A stretch of 6,674 bases of DNA from Deltaproteobacteria bacterium (lineage in GTDB: Bacteria; Desulfobacterota; B13-G15; RBG-16-54-18): contig QMLM01000094.1 of the NCBI GenBank assembly GCA_003646745.1, positions 1 to 6,674 of the forward strand, written 5' to 3'. Made by a program: the position numbers and the translations under genes. Shown piece by piece: positions 1 to 6,570 of this stretch. Below the pieces are notes generated by a model. That model was not told the origin of the DNA. It did not search any database and saw only the letters and a list, made by a program, of their open reading frames with translations. Position 1 is the first letter of the stretch, and each line of letters begins with the position of its first letter.

Positions 1-167
1 CCCATTTGGTGTCAATAACTTCATTCCCTACAAATTAATTGAAGTCTCCCTTTATTGCGGGTGATTAGGCACTCGGGCTTTTCCTTTTCGCACAGATCAT
101 AAGGGCATCCTCAAAATCCTTCTCCCCAGGAGCAAGGTCCTTTTTATGTCCATCTCCGAAACCGAGG

Positions 168-196
168 CTGACCTCCAAACTGTTTTATGCTAAAAT
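168..196 (+). promoter_or_regulatory. Putative sigma70-type promoter for the uvrB-uvrC-macro operon
   Basis: An extended -10 element TGCTAAAAT lies at 188-196 (5 of 6 matches to TATAAT, plus the upstream TG). CTGACC at 168-173 lies 17 bases upstream of the hexamer and matches 4 of 6 bases of TTGACA. Transcription would begin near 203, giving a leader of about 44 bases to the ATG at 247. Element quality and spacing are reasonable, but this is pattern matching only. No convincing SOS (LexA) operator overlaps it: CTGT at 180-183 has no matching ACAG half-site. Confidence 0.45.
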
Positions 197-246
197 AATT
201 TTGTAGTCTGCTCAATTCTGTGCTCTTGTCATCGGGTAGGAATAAA

Positions 247-2256
247 ATGCGCCGTTTTAAATTGGTATCCCCCTTCCAACCTAAGGGAGACCAACCTCAG
301 GCTATAGAGCGGCTGGTCCAGGGCGTCCTGGAAGGGGCGAGGCATCAGGTCTTGCTGGGGGTCACAGGTTCGGGGAAAACTTTTACTATGGCCAATGTCA
401 TCGAACGCCTCCAGAAACCCACCCTAGTCATCTCTCACAACAAGACCCTGGCTGCTCAGCTCTACAGTGAGTTTCGTGAGCTATTTCCCGAGAACGCTGT
501 GGAGTTCTTTGTCAGTTACTACGACTACTATCAGCCCGAGGCCTATATAGCAAGCACCGATACCTATATAGAGAAAGACACCTCTATCAACGATGAAATC
601 GATAAGATGCGCCACTCAGCTACTCGTTCGTTGCTGGAGCGCAACGATGTGATCATCGTGGCCAGTGTCTCCTGCATCTATGGCCTAGGTTCCCCCGAGG
701 CCTATTACGGCCTGCTCCTTTATCTCGAGAAGGGAAAGAGGATAAAAAGAGGGGATATCCTATCGAAGCTTGTGGAGATCCACTATGAGCGCAACGACAT
801 CGATTTCCACCGAGGGACCTTCCGCGTGCGGGGAGATGTGGTGGAGATCTTCCCTCCTTATGAGGAGGCTAAGGCCATCCGGGTGGAGCTCTTCGATGAG
901 GTGGTCGATGGGATTTACGAGATCGACCCCCTGCGGGGCAGAGTCCTCTCCTCCTTGGAGAAGATCGCCATCTACCCTGGAAGCCATTACGTAACCACCA
1001 GGGAGAGGATGCAACTGGCTATCGAGGGAATCAAGGTAGAGTTGCAGGAGCGACTGGCAGAGCTCAGGGCTCAGGGAAAGCTCCTTGAGGCCCAACGATT
1101 AGAACACAGGACCATGTTCGATCTAGAGATGCTCCAAGAAATCGGTTATTGTAAGGGAATTGAGAATTACTCCCGCCACCTAACCGGCCGCCAACCAGGG
1201 GAACCCCCGCCCACGCTGCTCGACTACCTCCCCCAGAACGCCTTGATCATGATCGATGAATCACACGTCACCATACCCCAGTTAGAGGGGATGTACCACG
1301 GGGATCGTTCCCGCAAGGAAACCCTGGTGGAGTACGGCTTTCGTCTCCCCTCGGCCCTGGACAATCGTCCACTCACCTTCGAGGAGTTCGAGCAGCGGGT
1401 AAACCAGGTAATCTATGTCTCCGCCACCCCTGGTGATTATGAATTGGCAAAGGGCAATGGGAGGGTGGTGGAGCAAATCATCAGGCCCACGGGTCTAATG
1501 GACCCGGCCATCGAGGTGAGACCGGCGAGAAATCAAGTGGACGACCTTCTTGGGGAAATCAGAGAGAGGGCCGAGAGGGGGGAAAGAGTCCTGGTTACCA
1601 CGCTTACCAAAAGGATGGCTGAGGACCTAACAGAATACTACGCCGATTTGGGGGTAAGGGTAAAGTACCTCCATTCGGAGATCGATACCTTGGAGAGGGT
1701 GGAGATAATCAGAGACCTGAGGTTGGGGAAGTTCGATTGCTTAGTAGGGATCAATCTGCTGCGAGAGGGACTTGACATCCCTGAGGTTTCGCTGGTTGCC
1801 ATCCTCGATGCCGACCGCGAGGGATTTTTGCGTTCTGAAAGGGCTCTTATCCAGACCTGCGGGAGGGCTGCCAGAAACGTAGCGGGTAAAGTCCTGATGT
1901 ACGCCGAAGGAATCACCTCTTCCATGGCCAAGGCTATAGAGGAGACCAACAGGAGGCGCAGGATCCAGGAGGAATACAATAGGGTTCATGGCATCACCCC
2001 CGAGACCATCAAGAAATCGATCCATGATGTCCTTACCTCCGTCTATGAGGCCGATTACTACACCGTACCTGTCGTGAGAGAGGAGGAAGAGGGGTATCTT
2101 TCCCCCAGGGAGATCCCCCAGGTGATAAAGAGGCTGAAAAAGGAGATGAAGGAGGCGGCCGAGAGACTGGAGTTCGAGCGGGCAGCCCAGCTACGAGATC
2201 GCATCCAGCGCCTCCAGGAGGCCGCCATCACCAGGGACATCCCCATAGATGAATAA
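247..2256 (+). CDS. uvrB: UvrABC system protein B (excinuclease ABC subunit B)
   Basis: UvrB is the cytoplasmic damage-verification subunit of nucleotide excision repair. It is loaded by UvrA, opens the DNA around the lesion using ATP, and recruits UvrC for incision. The protein is 669 aa from the ATG at 247, close to the usual 660-680. Visible motifs, in order: Walker A GVTGSGKT (38-45); the Tyr-rich beta-hairpin that inserts between strands, around YYDYYQPEAY (91-100); Walker B with DESH (337-340); SATP (392-395); helicase motif V, GINLLREGLDIPEV (501-514); motif VI, QTCGRAARN (536-544), where Cys replaces the more usual Ile or Met; and a C-terminal UVR domain (about 625-658) that pairs with UvrC. 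A GTG at 220 opens the same frame nine codons earlier. I prefer 247 because AGGA (238-241) sits 5 bases upstream and the protein then begins MRRFKLVSPFQPKGDQP, the normal UvrB N-terminus. Its 3' end overlaps uvrC by 8 bases. Confidence 0.97.
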   Translation: MRRFKLVSPFQPKGDQPQAIERLVQGVLEGARHQVLLGVTGSGKTFTMANVIERLQKPTLVISHNKTLAAQLYSEFRELFPENAVEFFVSYYDYYQPEAYIASTDTYIEKDTSINDEIDKMRHSATRSLLERNDVIIVASVSCIYGLGSPEAYYGLLLYLEKGKRIKRGDILSKLVEIHYERNDIDFHRGTFRVRGDVVEIFPPYEEAKAIRVELFDEVVDGIYEIDPLRGRVLSSLEKIAIYPGSHYVTTRERMQLAIEGIKVELQERLAELRAQGKLLEAQRLEHRTMFDLEMLQEIGYCKGIENYSRHLTGRQPGEPPPTLLDYLPQNALIMIDESHVTIPQLEGMYHGDRSRKETLVEYGFRLPSALDNRPLTFEEFEQRVNQVIYVSATPGDYELAKGNGRVVEQIIRPTGLMDPAIEVRPARNQVDDLLGEIRERAERGERVLVTTLTKRMAEDLTEYYADLGVRVKYLHSEIDTLERVEIIRDLRLGKFDCLVGINLLREGLDIPEVSLVAILDADREGFLRSERALIQTCGRAARNVAGKVLMYAEGITSSMAKAIEETNRRRRIQEEYNRVHGITPETIKKSIHDVLTSVYEADYYTVPVVREEEEGYLSPREIPQVIKRLKKEMKEAAERLEFERAAQLRDRIQRLQEAAITRDIPIDE

Positions 2257-4096
2257 AACAGAGAAGATAGACCTAGTTGCACAAGTAGACTCCTTACCCC
2301 AGGCCCCAGGGGTGTACATCTTTAAGGATTCAAAAGGAGGAATTCTCTATGTGGGTAAGGCCAAGGACCTGCGCAAGAGGGTCCGAACCTACTTTCAGGG
2401 TAGGGAAAAGGATGTAAAAACCTCGGTAATGCTTTTGCGGGTGGCGGAAATCGATCACATCGCCACCCAGACGGAGAAAGAGGCCTTTATCCTAGAGGAC
2501 ACCATAATCAAGGAAACCCGCCCCCGCTACAATGTCAAGCTCAGGGACGACAAAAGATATCCCTGCTTAAGGCTCAGCGTACAGGAGCGCTTTCCCCGGC
2601 TCTGTGTGGTTAGAAAGACAAAACAAGACGGCTCTCTCTACTTCGGCCCCTTTCCCTCGGCGACTTCGGTACGCGAGACCCTGAAGGTTATCCACAAAGT
2701 CTTCCCACTGCGCAGCTGCAGCCCCTCCCAATTCGCCCACCGCAGCCGTCCCTGCCTCAACTTCCAGATGAAAAGGTGTCTGGCCCCCTGTTGTCGTGAG
2801 GTGGATGAAGAGGAGTACAGCCGAATCGTTCAACAAGTCCGCCTCTTCTTGGAGGGAAAGAGCGAGCGTCTTGTAGAGGAGTTGCGTAAAAGAATGAGGG
2901 AAGAGGCCGAGGCCCTGAACTTCGAAGAGGCAGCAAGAATCAGAGATCGCCTCAACTATCTGGAGCGTATTACTGAGGGACAAAAGGTAGTCTCCCAGGA
3001 TCTCTCCCACCGGGATGTGGTCGCCCTTTGGCGCCAAGGGGGGAAAGTGGGGATCCAGGTCCTCTTCATCCGTGGGGGGAGACTTCTGGGGGGGAAGTTT
3101 TTCACTCTAAAGGATTCGGGACTCCCCGATCAAGAGATCATCTCCTCTTTCTTACTCCAGTTCTACACCGAGGGAAAGTTCATCCCCCAAGAGATCCTAA
3201 CAGCTGTGCCTCTAGAGGAGGACACCCTTCTGTTGGAGGAAGTTTTAGAAGAGCGGGGTAAAAAAGCGGTGAAGATTCGCCACCCCCAAAAAGGGCAAAT
3301 AGGGTATGACCTCCTCCAAATGGCCCTGGATAACGCCCGGGAGAAACTCCTCGGGCAGATTCGCGGAGAGGGGGCTCTAGAGAAAATAAAAGAGAGGTTT
3401 CACCTTACCCAGCTCCCCCGCAAGATTGAGGGATTTGATATATCCAACCTAGGAGGGGGGTTGGCTGTCGGCTCCATGGTGGTCTTCGAGGATGGAGAGC
3501 CGGCCAAGGCTCACTACCGCAGATATCGGATCAAGGCCGTAGAGGGGATAGATGATTACGCCATGACTTATGAGGTTCTGCTGCGTAGGTTTCGACGGGG
3601 GAAAGAAGAGGGAAATCTTCCAAATTTGATCCTCATCGATGGAGGAAAAGGACAGTTGAACGTGGCCTTAGAAGTCCTCAGGGAATTGAAGATAGAGGGG
3701 GTAGATGCCATAAGCCTGGCCAAAAAAAGAGAGCCTGGGGAAGAGGAAAAGGTATTTCTTCCCAACAGGAAGGAACCCATCACGCTGCGGGGCTCACATC
3801 CCTCGACGTTGCTTCTGCAGCGGATCAGAGACGAGGCCCACCGCTTCGCCATTACTTACCATAAGCGATTACGCAGAAAGGAGAGGCTGAAATCAATTCT
3901 CGATGAGATACCCGGAATAGGAGAGAACAGAAAACGAACCCTCTTGGAACAACTGGGGGGCCTGGAAGGGATAAAAAGGGCCTCGGTAGAGGAGCTGGCC
4001 AGCGTAGCAGGGATGACCCGCCCTCTTGCCCAGAGGGTCTGGGAGTATTTGCACAATAACAGCAGAGGAGGCAATCATGCAGATCAAGATCAATAA
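2249..4096 (+). CDS. uvrC: UvrABC system protein C (excinuclease ABC subunit C)
   Basis: UvrC makes both incisions flanking a lesion in the UvrB-DNA complex. This protein is full length (615 aa; E. coli about 610). Domains: GIY-YIG nuclease for the 3' cut (about 17-100; GVY 21-23, YVG 34-36, R42, E83, N95); a four-Cys region (C157, C169, C177, C181) whose 12-8-4 spacing equals that of the reported [4Fe-4S] ligands of E. coli UvrC; a UVR domain (209-241) that contacts UvrB; an RNase H-like nuclease for the 5' cut with D397 (FDISN), D436 (IDDYAM), D464 (LIDGGKGQL) and H531 (HRFA), all in family positions; and tandem helix-hairpin-helix motifs (about 548-603; IPGIGENRK). No catalytic residue appears lost. 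The ATG lies inside the end of uvrB (ATGAATAA). No strong ribosome site precedes it (AGGGA at 2233-2237, 11 bases away), so translational coupling is likely. Its own 3' end overlaps the macro gene by 20 bases. Confidence 0.97.
   Translation: MNKTEKIDLVAQVDSLPQAPGVYIFKDSKGGILYVGKAKDLRKRVRTYFQGREKDVKTSVMLLRVAEIDHIATQTEKEAFILEDTIIKETRPRYNVKLRDDKRYPCLRLSVQERFPRLCVVRKTKQDGSLYFGPFPSATSVRETLKVIHKVFPLRSCSPSQFAHRSRPCLNFQMKRCLAPCCREVDEEEYSRIVQQVRLFLEGKSERLVEELRKRMREEAEALNFEEAARIRDRLNYLERITEGQKVVSQDLSHRDVVALWRQGGKVGIQVLFIRGGRLLGGKFFTLKDSGLPDQEIISSFLLQFYTEGKFIPQEILTAVPLEEDTLLLEEVLEERGKKAVKIRHPQKGQIGYDLLQMALDNAREKLLGQIRGEGALEKIKERFHLTQLPRKIEGFDISNLGGGLAVGSMVVFEDGEPAKAHYRRYRIKAVEGIDDYAMTYEVLLRRFRRGKEEGNLPNLILIDGGKGQLNVALEVLRELKIEGVDAISLAKKREPGEEEKVFLPNRKEPITLRGSHPSTLLLQRIRDEAHRFAITYHKRLRRKERLKSILDEIPGIGENRKRTLLEQLGGLEGIKRASVEELASVAGMTRPLAQRVWEYLHNNSRGGNHADQDQ
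4064..4071 (+). promoter_or_regulatory. Ribosome binding site inside uvrC that sets the macro gene start
   Basis: AGAGGAGG at 4064-4071 is a near-perfect Shine-Dalgarno sequence, 5 bases upstream of the ATG at 4077, and lies entirely within the last codons of uvrC. It decides in favour of 4077 over the in-frame ATG at 4026. It also means the macro gene can load its own ribosomes as well as being coupled to uvrC. Confidence 0.8.
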
Positions 4097-4613
4097 ATCG
4101 AGCTTGGAGTTGGCTCAGGGGGACATCACCCAACAAGACACCGATGCCATCGTCAACGCCGCAAACCCTACCCTTTTGGGAGGGGGTGGGGTGGATGGAG
4201 CCATCCACCGGGCGGCAGGACCGCAGCTTTTGGAAGAATGTCGGACTTTAGGTGGGTGCAACACAGGAGATGCCAAGATTACCCGGGGATATCGCCTGAA
4301 GGCAAAACATGTCATACATACCGTAGGACCCGTCTACCATCGGGAGGGGGCGCGGGCAGCAGGACTTCTGGCAAGTTGCTATCGCAGGAGCCTGGAGGTA
4401 GCAAGGGAAAACGGCCTGAAGAGCATCGCCTTCCCCTCCATCAGCACCGGGGCCTACGGCTACCCCGTGCAGGAGGCCGCCCCCATCGCCCTGCAGACGG
4501 TAATAGACTACCTTAAGGATCACCCGGAGATAGAACTAGTGCGCTTCGTATTGTTCGACCGCCATACCTATGAGGCCTATGAAGAGGCCCTGAAACGTAT
4601 ATCAGCAACTTAA
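4077..4613 (+). CDS. MacroD-type macro domain protein, probable ADP-ribose (O-acetyl-ADP-ribose) hydrolase
   Basis: This is a stand-alone macro domain of 178 aa, the size of E. coli YmdB (177 aa). Family members bind ADP-ribose. MacroD-type members hydrolyse O-acetyl-ADP-ribose and remove mono-ADP-ribose from acidic side chains and, in some tested proteins, from phosphorylated nucleic-acid ends. Visible motifs: GDI (15-17), contacting adenosine; AIVNAAN (24-30), with the conserved Asn30; the MacroD signature GGGGVDGAIHRAAG (35-48), with the predicted catalytic Asp40; HTVGPVY near the middle; and the diphosphate-binding STGAYGYP loop in the C-terminal half. There is no signal peptide, so it is cytoplasmic. 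The gene starts inside uvrC with a strong ribosome site and is the last gene of the operon. The true substrate cannot be read from sequence. A role in clearing ADP-ribose from DNA or repair proteins is inference from its neighbours. I give no symbol because orthology to ymdB is not proven. Confidence 0.93.
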   Translation: MQIKINKSSLELAQGDITQQDTDAIVNAANPTLLGGGGVDGAIHRAAGPQLLEECRTLGGCNTGDAKITRGYRLKAKHVIHTVGPVYHREGARAAGLLASCYRRSLEVARENGLKSIAFPSISTGAYGYPVQEAAPIALQTVIDYLKDHPEIELVRFVLFDRHTYEAYEEALKRISAT

Positions 4614-4659
4614 CCAAAGAACTTTCCTCTCCAAAACGGCAAAGGATAATCGCATTGTT

Positions 4660-4680
4660 AAAAACCTAAAGAACGGTTTT
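4660..4680. terminator. Weak A/T-rich hairpin between convergent genes
   Basis: AAAACC (4661-4666) and GGTTTT (4675-4680) can pair around an 8-base loop, with short A/T runs on both sides. The hairpin lies between the end of the macro gene and the stop of the leftward lipoprotein gene, so it could act on either strand. The stem is only 6 base pairs with two G-C pairs and lacks a proper U tract. It may not function, but nothing better is present in 4614-4678. Confidence 0.22.
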
Positions 4681-5215
4681 AAAAATAGGGACGACAGTAA
4701 GGCCAGTAGGGGTCGCACCAAGGATACCACCACCAGGGATAGCAGGGATAAAGACATAGTTCACAGGGAGGGGGTTTCTCTTCCTTCCAGAGATGTATTT
4801 CCTTGATCAAGAGATAGGGGTAGTGATATTCTATCTCCCCCAGCGGTAAGACCTTTTCTCCTTGTACCACCCCGGCGATGGTTACTTTTCTCCCTTTGCG
4901 GTAGATCTCGCTATCGAGAAGGCCTTTATAAAGGGCCAAAAAGCGACCCTCGGAGATATCGAGCTGGACGGGCCTCCCCTCACGATCCAGCCTAGTCTGA
5001 TAAACCTCCAGCAGGGTCCCCTCCTTTTTATTCACCGCCTTGACGATGACCCCTCCTAACAAGACCACCTTCCCCCTATAGGCATTGGGGTCCTTTATCA
5101 GTTCTGAGAAAGTGATCTTCTTATCCACCTGCCTCAGGACATCTCTGGAGATAGCATGGACGCAGCCGGAAAGAAAAATAAGTGTCATGCCTAAAATGAA
5201 GACCCTCTTCATCAT
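4679..5215 (-). CDS. Slp-family outer membrane lipoprotein with Trp/Cys/Pro-rich tail
   Basis: The N-terminus MMKRVFILGMTLIFLSGC is a lipoprotein signal peptide: Lys and Arg, a hydrophobic core, lipobox LSGC and lipidated Cys18. Position +2 is Val, not Asp, which by the E. coli rule favours the outer membrane. The body (about 22-145) resembles the Slp/YeaY starvation-lipoprotein family: a conserved Val-Asp and Phe-x-x-Leu start, AYRGKVVLLGG, a GRF segment, YRKGRKVTIAGVV, PLGEIEY. The molecular role of this family is not settled. The last 30 residues are unusual: Pro-rich with a WWWYPW run, five Cys (151, 154, 158, 167, 174) including CxxC at 151-154, and a final Phe. The upstream neighbour at 5241 is a clear paralogue 25 bases away, so the two are probably co-transcribed. 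AAGGA (5219-5223) lies 6 bases from the second ATG (5212) but only 3 from the first, so Met2 may be the true start. Confidence 0.88.
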   Translation of the reverse strand: MMKRVFILGMTLIFLSGCVHAISRDVLRQVDKKITFSELIKDPNAYRGKVVLLGGVIVKAVNKKEGTLLEVYQTRLDREGRPVQLDISEGRFLALYKGLLDSEIYRKGRKVTIAGVVQGEKVLPLGEIEYHYPYLLIKEIHLWKEEKPPPCELCLYPCYPWWWYPWCDPYWPYCRPYF

Positions 5216-5240
5216 GAATCCTTAAATTTCTTAAACCTTC

Positions 5241-5756
5241 TTAAAAAACCACACCCACCCCCACACCAATATGCACCTGAGGCTCCGCAGAAGAGACTTC
5301 TTCTTCCGGCCAGAGGTAAAGTTCCTTCTTCTCAATGATAGGGTAAGTATACTCTACTTCCCCCAGTGGACGTACCTTTTTCCCTACCACGACCCCTGCT
5401 ACGGTAACCTTCCTCCCATGCCGGTAAATGGCGGGATCAAGGAATCCAGCAGCAGAGATGATGAACCTCCCCTTTGATACATCTCCCCCAACCGGCCTTC
5501 CTCGGTGGCCGAGGGGACGTTGGAGGACAATAATTAAGGTCTTCGCAGGAAGGTTTTGAGTCTCAATGATGTCTCCTCCCAGAAGCAGTGTCTTCCCTTT
5601 ATAGGCCTCCGGTTCTTCCAATAGTTGTTCAAAGCTGATGCTTCTATCCACTTCCTTTAACACCCCCTTTGAGATCACCGGCGCGCAACCAGTCAATAGG
5701 AAAATGATCAATATGGATATAGAGATTAACCCCATTCTGGCACCCCTGAAAATCAT
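5241..5756 (-). CDS. Slp-family outer membrane lipoprotein, first of the tandem pair
   Basis: This paralogue of the gene at 4679 shares its order of motifs: lipobox LTGC with lipidated Cys24, VISKGVLKEVD, AYKGKTLLLGG, GRF, YRHGRKVTVAGVV and PLGEVEY. It belongs to the Slp/YeaY family of outer membrane lipoproteins, whose biochemical role is uncertain. Position +2 is Ala, consistent with outer membrane sorting. Its tail differs from the paralogue: a short acidic stretch (EEE) followed by a Val/Gly-rich end VHIGVGVGVVF, with no Cys or Trp cluster. The start is ambiguous. The ATG at 5756 gives the Arg residues (R4, R7) expected before the hydrophobic core but has no good ribosome site. The ATG at 5735 (Met8) has AGGGG seven bases upstream but would leave a signal peptide with no basic residue. 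The promoter at 5771-5779 would leave only about 8 bases of leader before 5756. Confidence 0.86.
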   Translation of the reverse strand: MIFRGARMGLISISILIIFLLTGCAPVISKGVLKEVDRSISFEQLLEEPEAYKGKTLLLGGDIIETQNLPAKTLIIVLQRPLGHRGRPVGGDVSKGRFIISAAGFLDPAIYRHGRKVTVAGVVVGKKVRPLGEVEYTYPIIEKKELYLWPEEEVSSAEPQVHIGVGVGVVF

Positions 5757-5770
5757 CTTTTCTTTTAACT

Positions 5771-5779
5771 ATTATACCA
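5771..5779 (-). promoter_or_regulatory. Extended -10 promoter for the slp pair
   Basis: On the minus strand this reads TGGTATAAT, a perfect extended -10 (TGnTATAAT). The position 17 bases upstream holds only TAGTGA, a poor -35, which is typical of extended -10 promoters or of activator-dependent ones. Predicted transcription start is near 5764. It lies in the 46-base gap between the membrane-protein stop codon and the first lipoprotein gene, so the lipoprotein pair can be transcribed independently of the upstream gene. Confidence 0.55.
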
Positions 5780-5786
5780 TTGTATC

Positions 5787-5809
5787 CACTAACTCACTAT
5801 CACTAACTC
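5787..5809. repeat. Short direct repeats in the -35 region of the slp promoter
   Basis: CACTAACTC occurs at 5787-5795 and again at 5801-5809. A further CACTA occurs at 5795-5799, giving three CACTA copies within 19 bases (TAGTG on the transcribed-gene strand). The cluster covers the -35 region and slightly upstream of the extended -10 promoter, a normal location for a regulator binding site. The distal copy covers the stop codon of the upstream membrane-protein gene. It could be chance in a short A/C-rich stretch. Confidence 0.35.
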
Positions 5810-6570
5810 CGTTTCCACAATGCAGCTGCACCTAAAACCAAAATGGCGGACAGATTCAGGGCAATAATCAAGTAGATAGCCCTTTCTATCCCCAAGATAG
5901 GGAGTAAGATGACGCTAATAGCCAGGGCCCCCACGGCGGAACCAAGAAGATCAATGCCGTTGATCAACCCCGCAATCCTTCCAATCTCGGTCCTTTCTCC
6001 TAAATAGATCTTATTGGCTAAGGGAAAGTGAACCCCACCGAGAAATCCGGCCAGCAGCGTCAGAAATGGGAAAATGAGCTCCAGCAGGTGGGATAAGTAA
6101 GCTGGGAAGCCCCCTTGATAAAGGCCTAAGATAAGGAAAAGTATCCCCAGGGAATAAAGAGCTACTCCAGCTTGGACCATAAGCAGAAAGCCCAGGGCCT
6201 TCTTGATCTTACCAAGACAAGCTGTTATCGTCCATCCTCCTAGGGCAAGCCCTATCATGTAGGCGGTGACGATCATCCCAATTTTATAATATAGATAGCC
6301 ATAGATGATTTGAAAGGCGAGGATTAAAACGATCTCCAAGGCGATCTCCGAAAACCCTGTGATAGAGACAGCCCATAACAGGGGGGCAGAGGAGGGAGTT
6401 CTCCTCCCTCTCCACAGCAGCACAAAGGTAACAATGGCCAACAGGTAAAATATCCACTCTACCTTTATGCTCAACATGTGTAAAAACCACTTCTTTAAAA
6501 GAGGGGTATACTGGGCACTCCACAGAACGATGTCGTAAAAATAACAAATGGGACGCAGATCCATGTTTAT
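5803..6570 (-). CDS. C-terminal part of a multi-pass membrane protein resembling fused membrane/spermidine-synthase-like proteins (5' end missing)
   Basis: About 255 readable residues before the sequence runs into a homopolymer. From the ATG at 6564 the protein is 253 aa, starting MDLRPICYFYDIVLWSAQYT. It has roughly seven hydrophobic segments, with signatures I associate with large fused membrane/spermidine-synthase-like proteins: SITGFSEIALEIVLILAFQ, a GYLYYKIG-Met-Ile-Val-Thr-Ala-Tyr-Met segment leading to GLALGG, a segment ending FLGGVHFPLANK, then GRIAGLINGIDLLGSAVGAL and ILLPILGIERA. In those proteins a soluble aminopropyltransferase-like domain sits N-terminal to these helices and is followed by an Asn-x-Asp-x-x-Pro linker; here Asn-Met-Asp-Leu-Arg-Pro fits, so coding probably continues upstream past 6564 and that Met is likely internal. 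No catalytic domain is visible, and polyamine activity should not be assumed. The frame can be read open to 6657, but the added residues are a Gly-rich translation of the C-rich end and are not credible. Family assignment is from memory of motifs. Confidence 0.72.
   Translation of the reverse strand: MNMDLRPICYFYDIVLWSAQYTPLLKKWFLHMLSIKVEWIFYLLAIVTFVLLWRGRRTPSSAPLLWAVSITGFSEIALEIVLILAFQIIYGYLYYKIGMIVTAYMIGLALGGWTITACLGKIKKALGFLLMVQAGVALYSLGILFLILGLYQGGFPAYLSHLLELIFPFLTLLAGFLGGVHFPLANKIYLGERTEIGRIAGLINGIDLLGSAVGALAISVILLPILGIERAIYLIIALNLSAILVLGAAALWKRS

Noticed and set aside
180..195. Possible SOS (LexA) box overlapping the uvrB promoter
   Set aside because: Only the CTGT half is present; the other half reads AAAA instead of ACAG. 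LexA motifs also differ between phyla, so neither presence nor absence can be concluded.
220..246. GTG start at 220 for uvrB
   Set aside because: It would add MLLSSGRNK, which is not a UvrB N-terminus, and it has no ribosome site. The ATG at 247 has both a ribosome site and a canonical beginning.
2567..3037. Long open frame on the minus strand within uvrC (about 156 codons)
   Set aside because: It lies entirely opposite conserved uvrC coding sequence, has no recognisable protein features and no ribosome site that I can see. It is an antisense shadow.
4026..4076. Upstream in-frame ATG giving a 195-residue macro protein
   Set aside because: The added residues lie wholly within uvrC and have no family counterpart. 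The strong ribosome site AGAGGAGG at 4064-4071 points to the ATG at 4077, which gives the standard 178-residue length.
5216..5240. Repeated TTTAAG motifs between the two lipoprotein genes
   Set aside because: The 25-base gap is A/T-rich and these short repeats are expected by chance. The only functional element supported there is the AAGGA ribosome site.
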